Under the pieces are notes generated by a model. It was not told the origin of the DNA. It did no database searches and saw only the letters and a list, made by a program, of their open reading frames with translations. From Prorocentrum cordatum (lineage: Eukaryota; Sar; Dinophyceae; Prorocentrales; Prorocentraceae), in contig CAUYUJ010017826.1 of NCBI GenBank assembly GCA_963575745.1, positions 502,552 to 566,551 of the forward strand: DNA of 64,000 bases, in the 5' to 3' direction. Each line of letters begins with the position of its first letter. The stretch's first letter is position 1. Below, piece after piece: positions 1-11,039 of this stretch. Position numbers and translations under genes: made by a program.

Positions 1-1252
1 CTGGCCGCTCTGGTCGGCCACGCGTACGGTCAAGACGCTGAAGTAGGGACCACCTTTGGGCTCATGCAGGGAAGTCGCTCTGGTTTTCGGGCCGTTACGT
101 AGAAGATCGACGCAGGTCATGGAGCCTATTCATGGCTGGGGCTTGTCGTGGCCAGGAGGGCCACTTCGTTCCTCATGCAGCGTTCTGTTTGGTAGCACGA
201 TGATGGTGGGATGGACCTCTGGCGCACGGCTTGCGGGGGGGTCGAACTCCAGCAAGGTGTTCGGACGTTTGCGACGGTTTTTCCTGCCTCGGCATGCGCT
301 CCCGCAGCTGCGCCTCGCCGAGCGCGTTCCCGGGGGCGCCCGGGTCGTCCCGAGCGGCTGGCGGAGACCCGAGTTTTGACCCGAAGGTCAGGCGACCTGC
401 GCTGGATTGGCCTTTGGGTGCGCAGCTTTCGAGGGTCGCGCAGGGGCCACGCCCATAATTCAATCGCTTCGCTCATTCCGCCGGCCCTGGAGCCCTCTTT
501 AGGGCCTCTTGGGGGCCTCTTGGGGGCCTCTTGGGGGGGACCTCTTGGGAGTCTCTCGGGGCTCCTTCGCGGCGTCTTTGGGGCCCCCAGGGCCTCTTTG
601 GGGTCTTTTGGGGGCCTCTTGGGGCGGGAGGGGGGGTAGTCGATTGCGGCTCCCCCCTCGGAGGCCACGATCCTCGTGAGCGGTGTCGGAAAATGGCCCT
701 CCCCTGGAGTGCGCTGGTGGCTTCTCCCGGGACCTTGCTGGCCTTTGAGTGCGCAGCTTTCGAGGGTCGCGTGGGGGCCACGCCCAATTCTTTTCCCGGA
801 AAGGGCTCAGGCCCAGCGTTCTCTTTAGTCGGTGAACTTGCCCCCCGGTGGCATGCTTGAAGAGGGCCAGCGAACTTCCGCTCGATCAGAAAAAAACCCA
901 GCGAAGTCCCGTGCTGTGCAGGAGCACTGCGTTTGGCACGTGCACCCTCGAGGGAAGTGCGCCCCCCCCTTGGGATCCTCAACAAATAGCGGGGTCCGCG
1001 GGCTCGTTTTGCTTTGTAAAAAAGTAGGTGCGGAGCGTTTTGCGCCGATTCTTGAACAAACAACGATGTCTGGAGGCTTAAAATATTTGCAGAAAATTGT
1101 AACGTGTTGACTTTTTGCTTGCCCGCGCGAGGACGGCGCGTCCGTATGGAGGATATCTCGTGCGAAACGCTTGTTCTGCAAAACTCAACGGGCTTGGGCG
1201 CCCCAGGATGCTCAAGTGTTTCTGGGAGTGCGGTCGCACTGTTAATCACTTG
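1..1252. other. GC-rich flank without a recognisable gene
   Basis: No reading frame here has coding-like composition. A block of about 52 bp is present twice in the same orientation, at 408-459 and 739-790, both reading GGCCTTTG.GTGCGCAGC and then GAGGGTCGCG with few differences. A CTTGGGGGCCT-type tract occupies 488-640. From about 1010 to 1110 the base composition drops towards AT. The long reading frames on both strands follow from the GC richness and repeats. Confidence 0.6.
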
Positions 1253-1690
1253 TTGGGGATCGTGGCCATGGGAGCGCGGACGCCGCGTAAAGTCCAAGGG
1301 ATCCTGGCCCTGGAAGCGCAGACGCATCGTAATTTCCGGGGTCGTGGCCCTGGGGGGCGGACACGGCGTAATTTACGAGGGATCTTGGCCCTGGGAGCAG
1401 GGACGCGGCGTAGTCGGCCCGGGACCCTGGCCTTGGGAGCGCGGATGCCCTGTAATTCTTGAGGGATCGTGGCCCTGGGAGCGCGGAGGCAGCGCAATTC
1501 ACAAGGGATGGTGTCCTTGGGGGAGCGGACGCAGTGTAATTTAGGACGGGTCGTGATCCTGGGAGCGCGGACGAAACGTAATTTGCAGGGGATCGTGGCC
1601 CTGGGGATGCGGAAGCACGGAAGCATGGTTATTTACGATGAATCGTGGCCCTGGGATCGCGGGCGCCGTGCAATTCTGAGTGCATATTCG
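1253..1690 (+). repeat. 42-bp degenerate tandem repeat, about 10 copies
   Basis: Units follow the pattern GGGATCGTGGCCCTGGGAGC, then GCGGACGC.GCGTAATTT. and are about 42 bp long. They drift by substitution and small indels. Single diverged copies recur at 8827-8870 and 9018-9050, so the unit is also dispersed. Because 42 is divisible by three, translations keep a repeated peptide, but nothing indicates selection for protein. Confidence 0.85.
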
Positions 1691-1699
1691 CAAGTCTGA

Positions 1700-2452
1700 A
1701 TGTGCGGTCTCCCCATGCACCTGAGCTCCATCAGCGAAGCAGACACCAACAGGGAAGAGCCAGCACAAGACAAGATCAGCCGACTGGAGAGGACGCTGGG
1801 AGGCGCCTTCAACGGGATCTGGCCCGCCTGGGTCCGTAAGTCAGTCAGCAAGCACGGGGGCCCATGGGTCAACATCAAGTCTGACCCCAAGAGGAACTCG
1901 GTGCAGCTATGCGAAGACTTCCTCCAGGCATGGGGCAAAGCAGGCTTCGACGCCTACAAGATGGACGACGAACACCAGGTCCGCGTAGACTGGCCAACCA
2001 TTACGGACAGGCATCGCAAGCAGCTACAGCGTAACAACAGGACACACACCCACGAAGGTCCCAGGGGTGGCGGACGCCCGTACCCATGGGCAGACGGCAG
2101 CAAGACGGCGCCATTTCCCCCCCCAGTGCCCACCGACGACAGGGAACCCGCGCAAGCGGCTGCCTCAAGCAAGCCCACCGGGGAGGATCGACGGCACCCA
2201 TGGAGCGAACCAAATGAGGCCACTTGTTCCCCCCCGGTGTACACCGACTACAGGGTCGCCGAACAGACAGCCCCACCCAGTGCCGCAGCTCGATGGGAGA
2301 CATGGCAGGCATGGGAAGGGTGGGACCACCGCCAGGACACGTGGTCCGACTCCGACTGGAGGACCAGGGAGAAACGTTCGGCCCCTAGGGGAGACGCTCA
2401 GTATGCGGACAAACGGCAGCGCGGGCGGGACTTCGCCCGCAAGTGGGCCTGA
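1700..2452 (+). CDS. hypothetical protein, 250 aa, Trp-rich C-terminus
   Basis: This is one of the better coding candidates in the left part of the window. The ATG directly follows an in-frame TGA (1697-1699). The N-terminal ~115 residues look like a folded domain with balanced composition and conserved-looking stretches such as WPAWVRKSVSKHGGPWVNI and FLQAWGKAGFDAYKMDDEH. It continues as a low-complexity Pro/Ala/Gly region holding two imperfect copies of a module, PYPWADGS...PPPVPTDDRE and HPWSEPNE...PPVYTDYRV. The C-terminus is Trp/Asp/Arg rich (WETWQAWEGWDHRQDTW) and ends in basic residues suited to nuclear or nucleic-acid contact; that role is inference. I do not recognise the family. An origin from a retroelement reading frame is possible. 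No splice sites or leader were found nearby, and the 42-bp array lies immediately upstream. Confidence 0.5.
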   Translation: MCGLPMHLSSISEADTNREEPAQDKISRLERTLGGAFNGIWPAWVRKSVSKHGGPWVNIKSDPKRNSVQLCEDFLQAWGKAGFDAYKMDDEHQVRVDWPTITDRHRKQLQRNNRTHTHEGPRGGGRPYPWADGSKTAPFPPPVPTDDREPAQAAASSKPTGEDRRHPWSEPNEATCSPPVYTDYRVAEQTAPPSAAARWETWQAWEGWDHRQDTWSDSDWRTREKRSAPRGDAQYADKRQRGRDFARKWA

Positions 2453-2889
2453 CGGGCCTACCCTTTCGGAGCGCTGCCCCCCTGCTTCTCCCCAGGCCCA
2501 GGAAGGCAGCTCCTTCGTGAGAGACTGCCAGAGAGGGCTCCGTCGCTTTTTCCTGCTGCTCATCTGCAGCTCTAGGCCTTCCCCCCTGATAATGTCAATA
2601 CTACGAGTCGCCACTCAACCCGTGTGAGAACGCCGCGCATGCTTCTTAGACGACAACGACCTCGGGCAGCTGGGGGCTGCCTCCACCTCCGTATACAAAG
2701 TCGTCTCCATCGCGCTGACCTTGTGGGCCATTTTGGCCCCCGACGTGCCTTGTGGGGCCCAGTGGGTCGGCAGTCCGATGGTCCTCAACCGCCCCTTTGC
2801 CGCCCACAGGGGCACAGGTCAGGAGGATAAAGACGTGGCAGACGGCTGTCCCCACAGGCCCCTCCGCGGGTAGCCCCTATACAGCAGGG
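2453..2889. other. 3' flank of the 250-aa ORF, nothing recognised
   Basis: GC-rich sequence without a convincing reading frame or repeat. Confidence 0.5.
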
Positions 2890-3830
2890 GCTGGTTTCAT
2901 CGCAGTGGCAGGCCCCGGCCTTTGTACACTTGTGTCACCTCTGGGGAACGTGGTGCACCACTCTCATTGCGTCTAGACTCCCACGGTACAGCGTGGACCC
3001 TAGCCCGTGTGGTAACGGCTGCCATATTCCCGTCACACGGTTCACTTTGGCCCTTTCTCTGACATGGGCCCGTCGTGCCCGCTGGGCACCCGCGTTGGAC
3101 GGCTAGGGCTGCAGGCCGAAGGCACCCCCCCCATTCGCTCCATCAGCAGCGCTTCTGTCGGCAGCGACCTGGTGGCGTTCCCCCCCGCCAGACAGGCCCC
3201 CTCCTGACCACCTTCCGACGACGCTGGGCTGCGCCCTTGGCTGACGGTGGCCGCTGGGCTCTCGTCCTTCCCCACGTATTCGCCTGACCTGCGGCTATCG
3301 GCTGCGCCCCCCCCCCCTCCTTACTTCGCCTCGACATCCACAGCAGGGCGTTCGACGTGGTTGTTTCACCTCAGTGTCAGTGACAAGTCGTGGCACTCCC
3401 TGCATTCCCCCCTGGATGTGGGACACCACTGTGGCCAGGTTGCGACTTGCTTTCCACGGTGCGCCGTGGACTTAGCCCGTGTAGCGTCGGCTGAAATAAT
3501 CCACGCGCGCGGTGGGATTTGGCGTGGTTCCCTCGAGCATGGGCCCGCCTCGCCCGCCCGGGCATTCGAGCGGATGGGAACGCCGGCCTAAGGCCCGCCC
3601 CACCGTTCCACTTTGCCCCCCCTTTTCACGTCGGCACTGCTCTGCGCCGCCCCCCTTTGGCAGGCGCCTACGACGGCTTCATCGCGCGAGTCGTTCTCGG
3701 ACATGGTCTTTGCCCGCCCGGGCTCGCCTCAGCCTGGTGCTGTCGGCGGGAAGGCCCGCGCCACCCTCGACGCACTTCGTCTGACGACCGTGTTCAGTGG
3801 TGCTTCAACCTACTGGTTGCGTGCAGCTGT
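2890..3830 (+). repeat. two diverged copies of a ~470-bp tandem unit
   Basis: The block around 2981-3090 (CCACGGTACAGCGTGGAC, then TAGCCCGTGT, then ATGGGCCCGTCGTGCCCGC) recurs at about 3453-3560 (CCACGGTGCGCCGTGGAC and so on). Preceding and following text also aligns with many differences. A partial third echo lies at about 3695-3830. Confidence 0.6.
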
Positions 3831-3939
3831 CCATGGGCCTTAGTTGCTCCGTGAGCGAGGGTTCCTGGTTCAAGCATCGCTTTCACCGTGTGCCGGGTCG
3901 TCGGCATGCGGTTCATTCCCCCCCCCGCAGGTTCCCTCC

Positions 3940-4210
3940 GGCGTCGGCTTTTGGCCCGCTGGTTCTACCTGCTCGCCGTCTGGCTTTGCTGGGCCTCTTA
4001 GGTTTCTCCCCTTGCATGTGCATCCCGGCGTTGGTTTTGGCCCGCTGGTGATTATCTCGCTTGGCTTCACGCTTGCTCTCTCTGGCGCTCGTGCACTCTG
4101 GCGTCGGCTTTTGGCCCGCTGGCAAATATCTTGCGCGCTGGCTCATGCTAGGTCCGACCCCATGTGCACTCCGGCGTTGGCTTTTGGCCCGCCGGCAATT
4201 ATCTTGCGTG
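3940..4210 (+). repeat. 73-87-bp tandem repeat, four copies
   Basis: The core GGCGTYGGCTTTTGGCCCGC recurs at 3940, 4027, 4100 and 4173, a spacing of 87, 73 and 73 bp. Text between the cores is only partly conserved. Confidence 0.8.
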
Positions 4211-4274
4211 CTGTTCCATGCTCGATACGACCCGCTCTCTGGAATCGTCCTTGGAGCCGCAGATCAAAACAAAA

Positions 4275-4390
4275 AATCCCACCAGCCCATGCCCCGGATA
4301 TTAGCTCTCGCCGCGCGTGCTCTTCGCTCGCGGCCGCGACCAAAAAAGTATTCCCGCCAGCCCATCCAGAAACGATCGCCAGACCTCCAG
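4275..4390 (+). repeat. two TIR-like motifs of a dispersed element family
   Basis: The motif AATCCCACCAGCCC sits at 4275-4288 and ATTCCCGCCAGCCC at 4350-4363. Each follows a short A-run. The second continues into CATCCAGAAACGAT, the same text that follows the left end of the element at 43121. These look like left ends of decayed copies of that family. Confidence 0.55.
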
Positions 4391-5184
4391 CGCGTTTTGT
4401 TGCTGGTTGGCTGTTTCTCACGACGTATCTTCGGTTACTTGCTGCCCTCGTGTCACTGGTTGCCTGCGGCCCCGGACGTGTCACTCGTCGCGCGTTGCCT
4501 TAGCTGCGTCGCGTCTTTGGCCCGATAGCTCAAAAAGAGGGCGCCCTAAATGTAGATCGCCCCCTTCGGTGGCCCAATGTTGGGTGCATTTTTGGTCTTC
4601 GTGGGGCCTTTTTGGGGCCCTTTTGGGCCTTCTTGGGGCCCTCTTAGAGCCCTTTGGGTGGGTCTGGGAGGACTCGCGGGGCCGTCTGGGCCCCCATGGC
4701 TCGAGCAGAGGGGGTATTTCAATTAGCCCCACCCCGCCTCTCGGAGACTGAGAAATTGCGTCTTGAAGGGTTTTGGCCTCGTGGCGGGTGCCTTGGAAGG
4801 CTCGAAGGGCACTTGGAACCTTCTTGAGGCTGTCGTGGAGCCTCTTGGAGGCACAACCATTCCGCATAGGAAGGATGAGCAACTTCCTAGGCGATCCTTG
4901 CATTGTTGTCCCTTCGCCCCATCCTTAGTAATTTTCGCTGGCCACCCTCGTTCGAAGAACGTCAACATGACCCTCCAAGACCCTTGCGTCCTTAACGTGC
5001 ATCCTTATTATACTGGTTGACAGTATGTCGGCGGCTATCTCGAGCCACCTTCGGCTATCCTGAGCCAGCTTGGATGCCGTCTTGGGTTCCCGTGGGCCCT
5101 GTTGAAGCCATAATGGGCCATCTTGGACGCTCTAACTGCCCAGTCCCCCCTCCCCTCCCAGGCCCAGGGGAGGGGGTAGGGGCA
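4391..5184. other. CTTGG-rich tract and spacer, no gene
   Basis: Positions 4590-4665 carry the TTTTGGGGCC/CTTCTTGGGGCC pattern typical of the dispersed element core seen at 29960 and 43200. The segment 5110-5185 (CCATCTTGGACGCTCT, later GGGGAGGGGGTAGGGG) matches the right part of that element at 30580-30640 and 44125-44190. Confidence 0.5.
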
Positions 5185-5541
5185 GGGGTCAAGCCACCCC
5201 CTCCCCGCCTGCAAGCCGTCTCGCTCATTCCCACCCGCCCTCCCAACACATACGTAGCACCCGAGCCGAACCCGAGCCCCAGCACATTCAGCAGTCGTCT
5301 TTGGATGGGCACCTACTGGGGGCGAATCCGCCGCCGCCGCCGCCTCTGCCGCCGCCTCCGCCGCCGCCTCCGCCGCCCGCCCGCCGCAAACGCGCCGCCG
5401 CAACCGCCGCCGCCGCTGTCCGCCGCCGCCGCGCCGCGCCGCCGCCGCTGTCCGCCGCCGCCGCGCCGCGCCGCCCGCTGCCGCCGCCGCTGCAGCCGCT
5501 GCCGCCGCTGCCGCTGCCGCCACCGCTGCCGCCGTCGCCAC

Positions 5542-5572
<31 letters not shown>

Positions 5573-6204
5573 GCCCCCGCCGCCGCCGCCGCCACCGCCG
5601 CCGTCACCGCCGCAGCCGTCGCAGCCGCTCCCCCCCCCAGTCGCCGCCGCCGCAACTGCCGCCGCCAAGCGTACTCTTTTTTTGTTGGTTTGACAGGGGT
5701 GGTAGGAGGAGGCCGCATCGGGTTCGTTGCGCATGCTCCGAATTTGGAGGCAGAGTGTGTGTTTGCATTGCTTTTGCAAAGGATGGTGGGGGGTGCCCTC
5801 ATTGACTTGGGTTGGCTCCCGGTCGCCTCGGAACGGGGGTGTATACTAATAGGGAACAGTGGTCAAGACCCCACCCCCGCCCGCATGCCGTTTCGTTCAC
5901 TCCCACCCGCCCTCCCAACACATACGTGGCACCCGAGTGTGGCCCGAACCGCAGCATAGTCAGCAGTCGCCTTTGGATGGGCAGCTGCTGGGGGCGATCC
6001 GCCGCCGACAACACCTCCGCGGCCGCTTCCGCCGCCGCCGCCCGCCCGCCGCCGCCGCGCCGCCGCCGCCGCCCGCCGCCGCTGTCCGCCGCCGCCGCCG
6101 TCACGCCGCCCGCCGCCGTTGTCCGCCCGCCGCCGCCGCCGCGCCGCCGCCGCCGCCGCCGCGCAGCAGCCGCTGCCGCCGCAGCCGCTGCCGCCACCGC
6201 TGCC

Positions 6205-6235
<31 letters not shown>

Positions 6236-7090
6236 CCGCTCCCGCCGCCGCCGCCACCGCCGCCGTCACCGCCGCAGCCGTCGCAGCCGCTACCGCAGCC
6301 GCATCCGCCGCCGCCGCCGCCAGGAGTATTTTTTTTTGATAGGGATGGTAGGGGGAGGCCGCATCGGGCTCGTTGCGCATCCTCCGAATTTTGAGGCAGA
6401 GTGTGTTTTGTGCTGTTTTTACACGGGATGGTGTGGGGGGGGTGCCCTCATTGACTCGGGTTGGCTCCCAGTCGCCTGGGAACGGGGGTGTAAATTGATA
6501 GGGGGCAGTGGTCAAGAGTCCACCCCCGTCCGCATGCCTTCTTGCTCGCTCCCACCCGCCCTCCCAACACATACGTAGCACCCGAGTCTGGCCCGAGCCG
6601 CAGCATATTCAGCAGTCGTCTTTGGATGGGCAACTATTGGGGGCGAATCCGTTGCCGCCGCCGCCGCCGCCACCGCCGCCGCCGCCGCGCCGCCGCTGTC
6701 CGCCGCCGCCGCTGTCCGCCGCCGCCGCCGCCGCTGCCGAATCGCCGCCGCCGCAGCCGCTGCCGCCGCAGCCATTGCCGCCACTGCTCCCGCCGCCGCC
6801 TCCGCCGCCGCCGCCGCCCCCGCCGCCGCCGCCACCGCCGCCGCCACCGCCGCAGCCGCCGCAGCCGCTGCCCCCGCCGCAGCCGCCGCAACTGCCGCCG
6901 CCGCCGCCAAAGGTATTGTGTATGGTTTTTTTTGACAGGGATGGTGGGGGGAGGCCGCATCGGGTTCGCTGCGCGTGCTCCGAATTTGGACGCAGAGTGT
7001 GTTTCGTATTGTTTTTTTTAAATGGGTGGTGGGGGGGGGCGCATTGTTCTTGGTTGGCTCCCAGTCGCCTGGGGGAGGGGGTGCATATTA
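5185..7090 (+). repeat. macro-repeat: three ~650-bp units with (CCG)n cores
   Basis: Each unit has a conserved head (CCCACCCGCCCTCCCAACAC, then CAGCAGTCG.CTTTGGATGG at 5290, 5962 and 6611). A 250-370-bp core of CCG triplets with CTG, TCC and GCA interruptions follows. Then come a T-run, GACAGGGATGGT and a conserved tail ending near GGTTGGCTCC. Spacing between heads is 672 and 649 bp. The triplet core keeps all six frames open, giving Ala/Pro/Gly/Arg-rich ORFs that I regard as artefacts. Confidence 0.9.
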
Positions 7091-8167
7091 CTCCTAGATA
7101 GCAAACCGTCTAGTTCATTCCCGCCCGCCCGCCCAACACAGACGTAATTCCCGAGCCTCTGCATGTTCAGCAGTCGTCTTTGGATGGGCAGCTATTGGGA
7201 GCCAAAGCCGAACCCATGTGCGCGACGGTGGGGCGAGGTGCGCCACGCGTACCAGGCGCACCACGCGCGCCAGGCCCCTTTGGGGCGCGAGCGTGCCAGG
7301 CAGGACTGGTGCGCCAGATGCGCCACGTGCCTCCGCGTGCGCCAGGTGTGCCGCATACTCCAGCCGCGCCATGTGCGCCAAGTTCGGGGCACGTGAAGTG
7401 TGTGTGTCAGGTGCGCCTGCGCACGTGACACTACACATCGGGAAACATGTCGGCCCCCACCATCTATGTCGAAGACCACCGCCCATCATTGTGTCTGGTG
7501 GGCCTGTGCACAGCAGGCCATACGCCACCACTTGACAGTGATCGCGGGGTGGCCGCGCACGATCCAGATTTAGCCACGGGATGCATTGTGTGTTGTTTTT
7601 GGTCAGGCAAGGCCGCCCTGCGCGCAGCAGGCAATATGCTGACATCCCCGCCGTCCCTGTCAAAAAAGCTAACAAAGTGCTTGTAGGGCTCACGATCATG
7701 ACTCTTGGATTTTGCCGCAACATGTATTTTTTTTTGGACAGGGATTGTGGGGGTGGCCCTCATGGGGTTATCATTGCTCCTGGTTGGCTGCCGGTCGCCT
7801 GGGGGGTGAGTGTACGTTAGTAGGGAAGTATGACCGAGGCCCCCCCCCTCAGACCGCAAGTCGTCTCGATCACTCCCACCCGCCCCCCCAACACATAAGT
7901 AGCACCCGAGTTTTAGCACATCGCCGAGGACATCGCCGAGGAGCGCCACGCACGCCACGTGCGCCATGGGGTCAGGTGCGCCAGACACCCGGGAGACCTA
8001 AGCGTGCGAGGCGCGGCAAGTGCAGCACGCGCTCCACGAGCGCCAAGTGCGCCGCGTGCTCCAGCCGCGCCAGCACCGCGTGCTCGGCGCACGCAGTGCG
8101 TGCGAAGTGCGCCGTTGCACAGCCGTCACCGGGTGGATTCTGTACTGTTTTTTGACAGGGAGGGTTC
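7091..8167 (+). repeat. decayed copies of the (CCG)n macro-repeat with GC-rich minisatellite cores
   Basis: The unit head recurs at about 7110-7190 and 7865-7910, and the tail (T-run, then ACAGGGATTGTGG) at about 7728-7830. The CCG core is replaced by irregular 10-13-bp repeats of GCGCCAGG/GCGCCACG type (7215-7400 and 7925-8115). Around 7640-7665 part of the tail is present in the opposite orientation (CCGCCGTCCCTGTCAAAAAA). Confidence 0.7.
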
Positions 8168-8338
8168 GGGAGACTCTCCAAGGGGGGGGGGATCCCATGG
8201 GGGGGGCAGGAGGGGATCCCCCCCACGGGATCCCCTCCTGCCCCCCACATCGGATCCCCAGGGGATCCTATGGGATCCCCCCCCCCCCCCCCTGGGGTCC
8301 TATCCCCCCATGGGATCCCCCCCCATGAAGAGTCTCCC
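8168..8338. repeat. foldback element with nested inverted repeats
   Basis: The outer arms GGGAGACTCT...GATCCCATGGGG (8168-8206) and CCCCATGGGATCCCC...AGAGTCTCCC (8305-8338) are reverse complements. Inside, GGGGGGCAGGAGGGGATCCC (8201-8220) pairs almost base for base with the sequence at 8227-8246. Runs of G and C surround repeated GGATCC sites. It lies within a decayed macro-repeat copy. Confidence 0.8.
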
Positions 8339-8883
8339 TCGAATGGTTGGCCTGCGCGCGCCGAGCAGTGTGCTGTGGCACCCCCGCCGTCTCTGTCAGC
8401 AAAGCCTATGTGCAGAGGGGTCGCGGGGCGCCCGCCGAGTGGTCTCGCGAAGCGCCCCGCGCCTGCTCCGGCTTCGGAGGCAAAGCTGTATTGTTTTTTT
8501 TTGCCAGGGGCCGTTTGCTTGACCTGTTGCGCAACGAACAGCATGCCGGCACCCCCCGCCGTCCTTGTCAAGACCAATGCAAAAAGTGGTCGCGGGGCGC
8601 CCGCGCATGCCCGAGATCGGGAGGCAGAGTGCATTCTGTATTGTTTTTGGACAGGGACGGTGGGGGGGGGGGTGGCATGTTCTGGGTTGGCCCGCAGTCG
8701 GGTGGGGGAGGGGGTGTTTTTAATAAGGAGCAATGGGGAACTCTTTTCCCAAGCAGGGGAGAGATGGGGGAGATAAGACGAAACTCGTTAAACCACCCAT
8801 GCCAAGAGGGTTGGTGGGATTTACAAGGATCGTGGCCCTGGTAGTGCAGACGCAGCGCCGTTTGCTAGGGTTCAGTCGAGCAT
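8339..8883. other. fragments of macro-repeat tails, no gene
   Basis: Tails with a T-run and CAGGG recur at about 8488-8510 and 8637-8665, and reverse-oriented pieces (CCGCCGTCTCTGTCA) at about 8375-8395 and 8560-8575. The end motif GGGTTGGTGGGATT at 8808-8821 belongs to the TIR-like family, and a 42-bp unit copy follows. Confidence 0.5.
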
Positions 8884-9012
8884 GTCCCTCTACAGGAGGA
8901 ATGTTGAAAAGTAGTTTTAAAATTGTCAGGGGACGATTTTCCTTCTATTTTTGATTATTTTCTATTTTTCTTTTTCCTTCCAAGATCCGCCTGTAGGAGG
9001 ACATACCCGACG
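8884..9012 (+). repeat. dispersed noncoding block, copy 1
   Basis: Shares order and sequence with 12186-12342: CCTCTACAGGAGGA, a variable stretch, AAAATTGTCAG, GGGGNCGATTTTCC, a T-rich spacer with ATTTTCT, then CAAGATCCGCCTGTAGGAGG and the ACATACCCGAC end. AT-rich inside a GC-rich neighbourhood. Confidence 0.75.
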
Positions 9013-9048
9013 TAATGCTAGGGATTTTGGCCCTGGGAGCGCGGAAAC

Positions 9049-9268
9049 TCGGGCACGTTCCCTGGCACGATCTGTGGCGCGTCTTGGGCACGTCGCGCGG
9101 CGCGTCCCTGGCACGTCCCCTGGCGCGTCCTCCTGGCACGTTCTGTGGCTCGTCCCGTGGCGCGTCCCTGCGGCACATCGCGCGGTGTGTCCCCTGGCAC
9201 GTCCCCTGGCACGTCCACTGGCGCGCTCCGTGGCGCGTCCCCTTGCACATCATTGTACGGCGCGTCAT
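9049..9268 (+). repeat. ~12-bp minisatellite CTGGCACGTCCC
   Basis: About 18 degenerate copies of (C/G)TGGC(A/G)CGTCC(C/G) in uninterrupted series. Confidence 0.8.
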
Positions 9269-9275
9269 TGTAAAG

Positions 9276-9335
9276 CGCGCAGAGAGAGAGAGAGAGAGAG
9301 AGACACATTCAGAGAGAGAGAGAGAGAGAGAGAGG

Positions 9336-9380
<45 letters not shown>

Positions 9381-9592
9381 GAGAGAGGGAGCGATATATC
9401 TATAGAGAGAAAGAGAAAGAGAAAGAGAGAGAGAGAGAGAGACAAAAAAGAGGGGGAGCGAGAGAGAGAGAGAGAGAGAGTGAGATAGAGAGAGAGAGAG
9501 GGAGCGAGGGAGGGAGCGAGAGAGGGAGAGACAGAGACAGGGAGCGAGAGAGAGAGAGAGCGAGAGAGAGAAAGAGAGAGGGAGGGGAAACC
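9276..9592 (+). repeat. (GA)n microsatellite
   Basis: About 315 bp of GA dinucleotides broken by GGGA, AAGA and one TATATCTATA interruption at about 9394-9404. Confidence 0.95.
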
Positions 9593-9774
9593 AAATGAGA
9601 GAACGAACTCGAGGGCACTCCGAATTGACTGCCTGGGGCCGAGCGTCCGTGGACCCCCCGCCTTTTGCACCCCCCCTGTCCCTCTTCCTCACCGCTTGAG
9701 GCCTGGAGCAGCGAGCGGCCCACCCACGGACGGTGGCGACGCCGACGCCGCCCCCGACGACGGTGTGGAGGAGG

Positions 9775-10761
9775 GAGGTGATGATGATGATGAGGAGGAT
9801 GATGATACTGATGATGAGGTTGTTGTCGTTGATGGTGATGATGATGAGGTGATGATGATGAAGTTGTTGATGATGATACTGATGATGCTGATGCTCATGC
9901 TGATGCTGATGCTGATGCTGATTGATGATGATGATGCTGATGAGGATGATGATGGTGATGATGATGAATATCGATGATGATGCTGAGGATGGGGGCAAGG
10001 ATGATGATGCTGATGCTGGTGATGAGGTTGATGATGCTGATGATCATGACCATTGATGATGATACTGACGATGTTGATGATGATTGTGCTGATGATAATG
10101 CTGATGCTGATGCTGCTACTGATGCTGATGATGCTTATGATGCTGATGATGCTGATGCTGATTATGATGATGTTGATGATGATGATGCCGATGCTGATGA
10201 TGATGATGATCATGATGATGATAATGATGATGATGATGCTGATGCTGCTGCTGATGCTGCTGATGATGTTGATGATGCTGATGTTGATGATGATGCGGAT
10301 GAGAATTAGGATGATGATGCTGATGATGATGATGGCGATTATGTTGATGATGCTGCTGATGATGGTGATGGTGATGGTGATGGTGATGATGATGATGCTG
10401 ATGATGATGATTATGCTGATACTGATCATTGTGATGGTGATGGTGATTGTGATGCTGATGATGATGCTGATGCTGATGATGCTGATGCTGATGATGGTGA
10501 TGCTTATGATGCTGATGTTGCTGATGATGATGATGATGCTTATGATGATGATGCTGATGACGACGATGGTAGTGGTGGTGGTGGTGGTGATTTTGGTGGT
10601 GTTGATGACGAGGTTGAGTAGAATGAGGAGGCTGCTGATGATGATGATGCTGGTGATGATGATGATGATGCTGCTGATGCTGATGCTGATGCGGATGCGG
10701 ATGCGGATGCTGATGCTGATGCTGATGATGATGATGATGCTGATGATGATGATGAGGATGA

Positions 10762-10846
<85 letters not shown>

Positions 10847-10910
10847 TTGACGAGGAGGAGGAGGAGGAGGAGGGGGAGGAGGAGGAGGAGGGGGAGGAGG
10901 AGCAGGGAGA
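9775..10910 (+). repeat. 1.1-kb (GAT)n tract with GCT, GGT and GAG variants
   Basis: Imperfect ATG/GAT triplets run almost without break, becoming pure (GAT)n at about 10760-10845 and (GGA)n at 10852-10908. Triplet phase is mostly kept, so all frames stay open (Met/Asp/Asn or Ile/Ser/His homopolymer-like ORFs up to 415 codons). No flanking coding sequence supports translation. Confidence 0.9.
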
Positions 10911-11039
10911 ATCATCATAGCTCCAATATGCATCAATGATGCTGCAGTGCACCCGCCCGTTCCAAGTCATCTCGCCATCATACCATTCAAGTATTACTTT
11001 CACTGCGGGAAGCGCTCGCCTTGACCGACGATCGCCCCG

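Noticed and set aside
9689-10936. 415-codon His/Ile/Ser-rich minus frame
   Set aside because: Consequence of the GAT triplet tract; no start context or domain.
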